64,000 nt of DNA. It comes from CAUZIZ01 sp965219855. GTDB lineage: Bacteria; Acidobacteriota; UBA6911; RPQK01; JAJDTT01. The stretch spans positions 992,001 to 1,056,000 of the forward strand of contig CBDCOR010000012.1 in the NCBI GenBank assembly GCA_965219855.1, written 5' to 3'. A model generated the notes under the pieces. The model saw nothing but the letters and a program-made list of their open reading frames with translations, was not told the origin of the DNA and did no database searches. Of this stretch, positions 63,640 through 64,000 are shown one piece after another; position 1 is the first letter of the stretch, and each line of letters begins with the position of its first letter. Position numbers and translations under genes: made by a program.

Positions 63640-64000
63640 TCCGAGTCGCTCTGCCCTGGTGTTATGAAGAATCCATCCATTCTACAGCGGCATTCCCCAG
63701 TCGACAAGGCTTGTCAGGTTGGGCGCTTCCACCGTAGCGAGAGCTGACCAGCTGCACAAAGTCGGAGGTGGACACTAGCTCGTGCCCGTCCGAAAACCGG
63801 GGTTTTCAGAACTGTAATCTGTTGAATCGTAAACACTTATTATACTTGAGACTGCTGACAGACCGGCTCGACCCAGCTCGATCCAGAGCAAGGACCCTCG
63901 AGCGAGGGCACGCGGGCCAAAAAGCAGCGGTTCGGCGCAGACCTCTCCCCGAGTCGGAGCCACAAGGCAGTACGGTCAGCCACAAAAGGCTACAACAGGA
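63640..64000. other. Region upstream of the cytochrome-type gene, no gene seen
   Basis: No convincing open frame or repeat is present. It should include the promoter of the minus-strand DUF1592/DUF1552 cluster, but I cannot place it with confidence. Confidence 0.4.

Overview
The window reads like a chromosomal segment from a member of the Acidobacteriota or a neighbouring phylum such as Planctomycetota. This is inferred from gene content, not from a marker gene. The supporting families are: eukaryote-like Ser/Thr kinases with PD40 or TPR tails; DUF1549/DUF1553 with DUF1501; the DUF1592-type cytochrome/DUF1552 pair; an FG-GAP repeat protein; sulfatases; sialidase-like fragments; and a family of secreted beta-propeller (GH32/43-like) proteins. 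The mix of secreted sugar-degrading families, abundant insertion sequences and many broken genes would fit a host-associated (for example sponge-associated) lineage undergoing gene decay, but that is inference.

Layout. 1-3.3 kb: a frameshifted IS1634-type element with an IS4-type element nested in its end (9-bp target duplication). 3.6-7.1 kb: truncated sodium/glutamate symporter and a 14-repeat FG-GAP protein. 7.1-13.0 kb: a BamA-like barrel gene followed by a secreted kinase-like gene that is split by an IS21-type element with a perfect 8-bp duplication. 13-14.4 kb: NIPSNAP gene and repeat-rich DNA. 14.4-18.3 kb: intact IS21-type element (copy A) abutting a truncated IS1634 copy. 18.7-20.7 kb: tRNA-Lys, an integrase remnant and a decayed ISAzo13-type element. 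20.9-24.3 kb: propeller paralogue 1 and fragments. 24.3-27.6 kb: a different IS21-type element with a third, passenger gene. 27.6-28.8 kb: gene fragments and two facing sulfatase 5' ends. 28.9-34.4 kb: DUF1553-DUF1501-PPC operon, the third gene frameshifted. 34.6-37.7 kb: pile-up of IS1634, ISAzo13 and IS1380 pieces. 38.2-42.3 kb: phosphotriesterase remnant and a PD40 gene split by IS21 copy B (6-bp duplication). 42.5-50.7 kb: dioxygenase remnant, propeller paralogues 2-4, a ParE-type toxin-antitoxin pair, a foldback element and a D-serine dehydratase-like enzyme. 50.8-54.8 kb: mostly gene remnants plus a second RelE-type pair. 54.8-56.8 kb: kinase and oxidoreductase fragments. 56.8-63.6 kb: second foldback element, pentapeptide-repeat gene, DUF1552 gene, REP-like palindromes and the DUF1592-type cytochrome genes.

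How the genes work together. The clearest functional modules are the two secreted cytochrome-type modules (DUF1553/DUF1501/PPC; DUF1592/DUF1552/pentapeptide), the barrel plus kinase-like pair, and a decayed set of secreted sugar-active genes. Everything else is strongly shaped by mobile DNA: ten recognisable IS copies or fragments from five families, two MITE-like foldbacks, and several families of dispersed palindromic repeats. At least fifteen genes are frameshifted, truncated or interrupted, so apparent functions should be read as ancestral in many cases.
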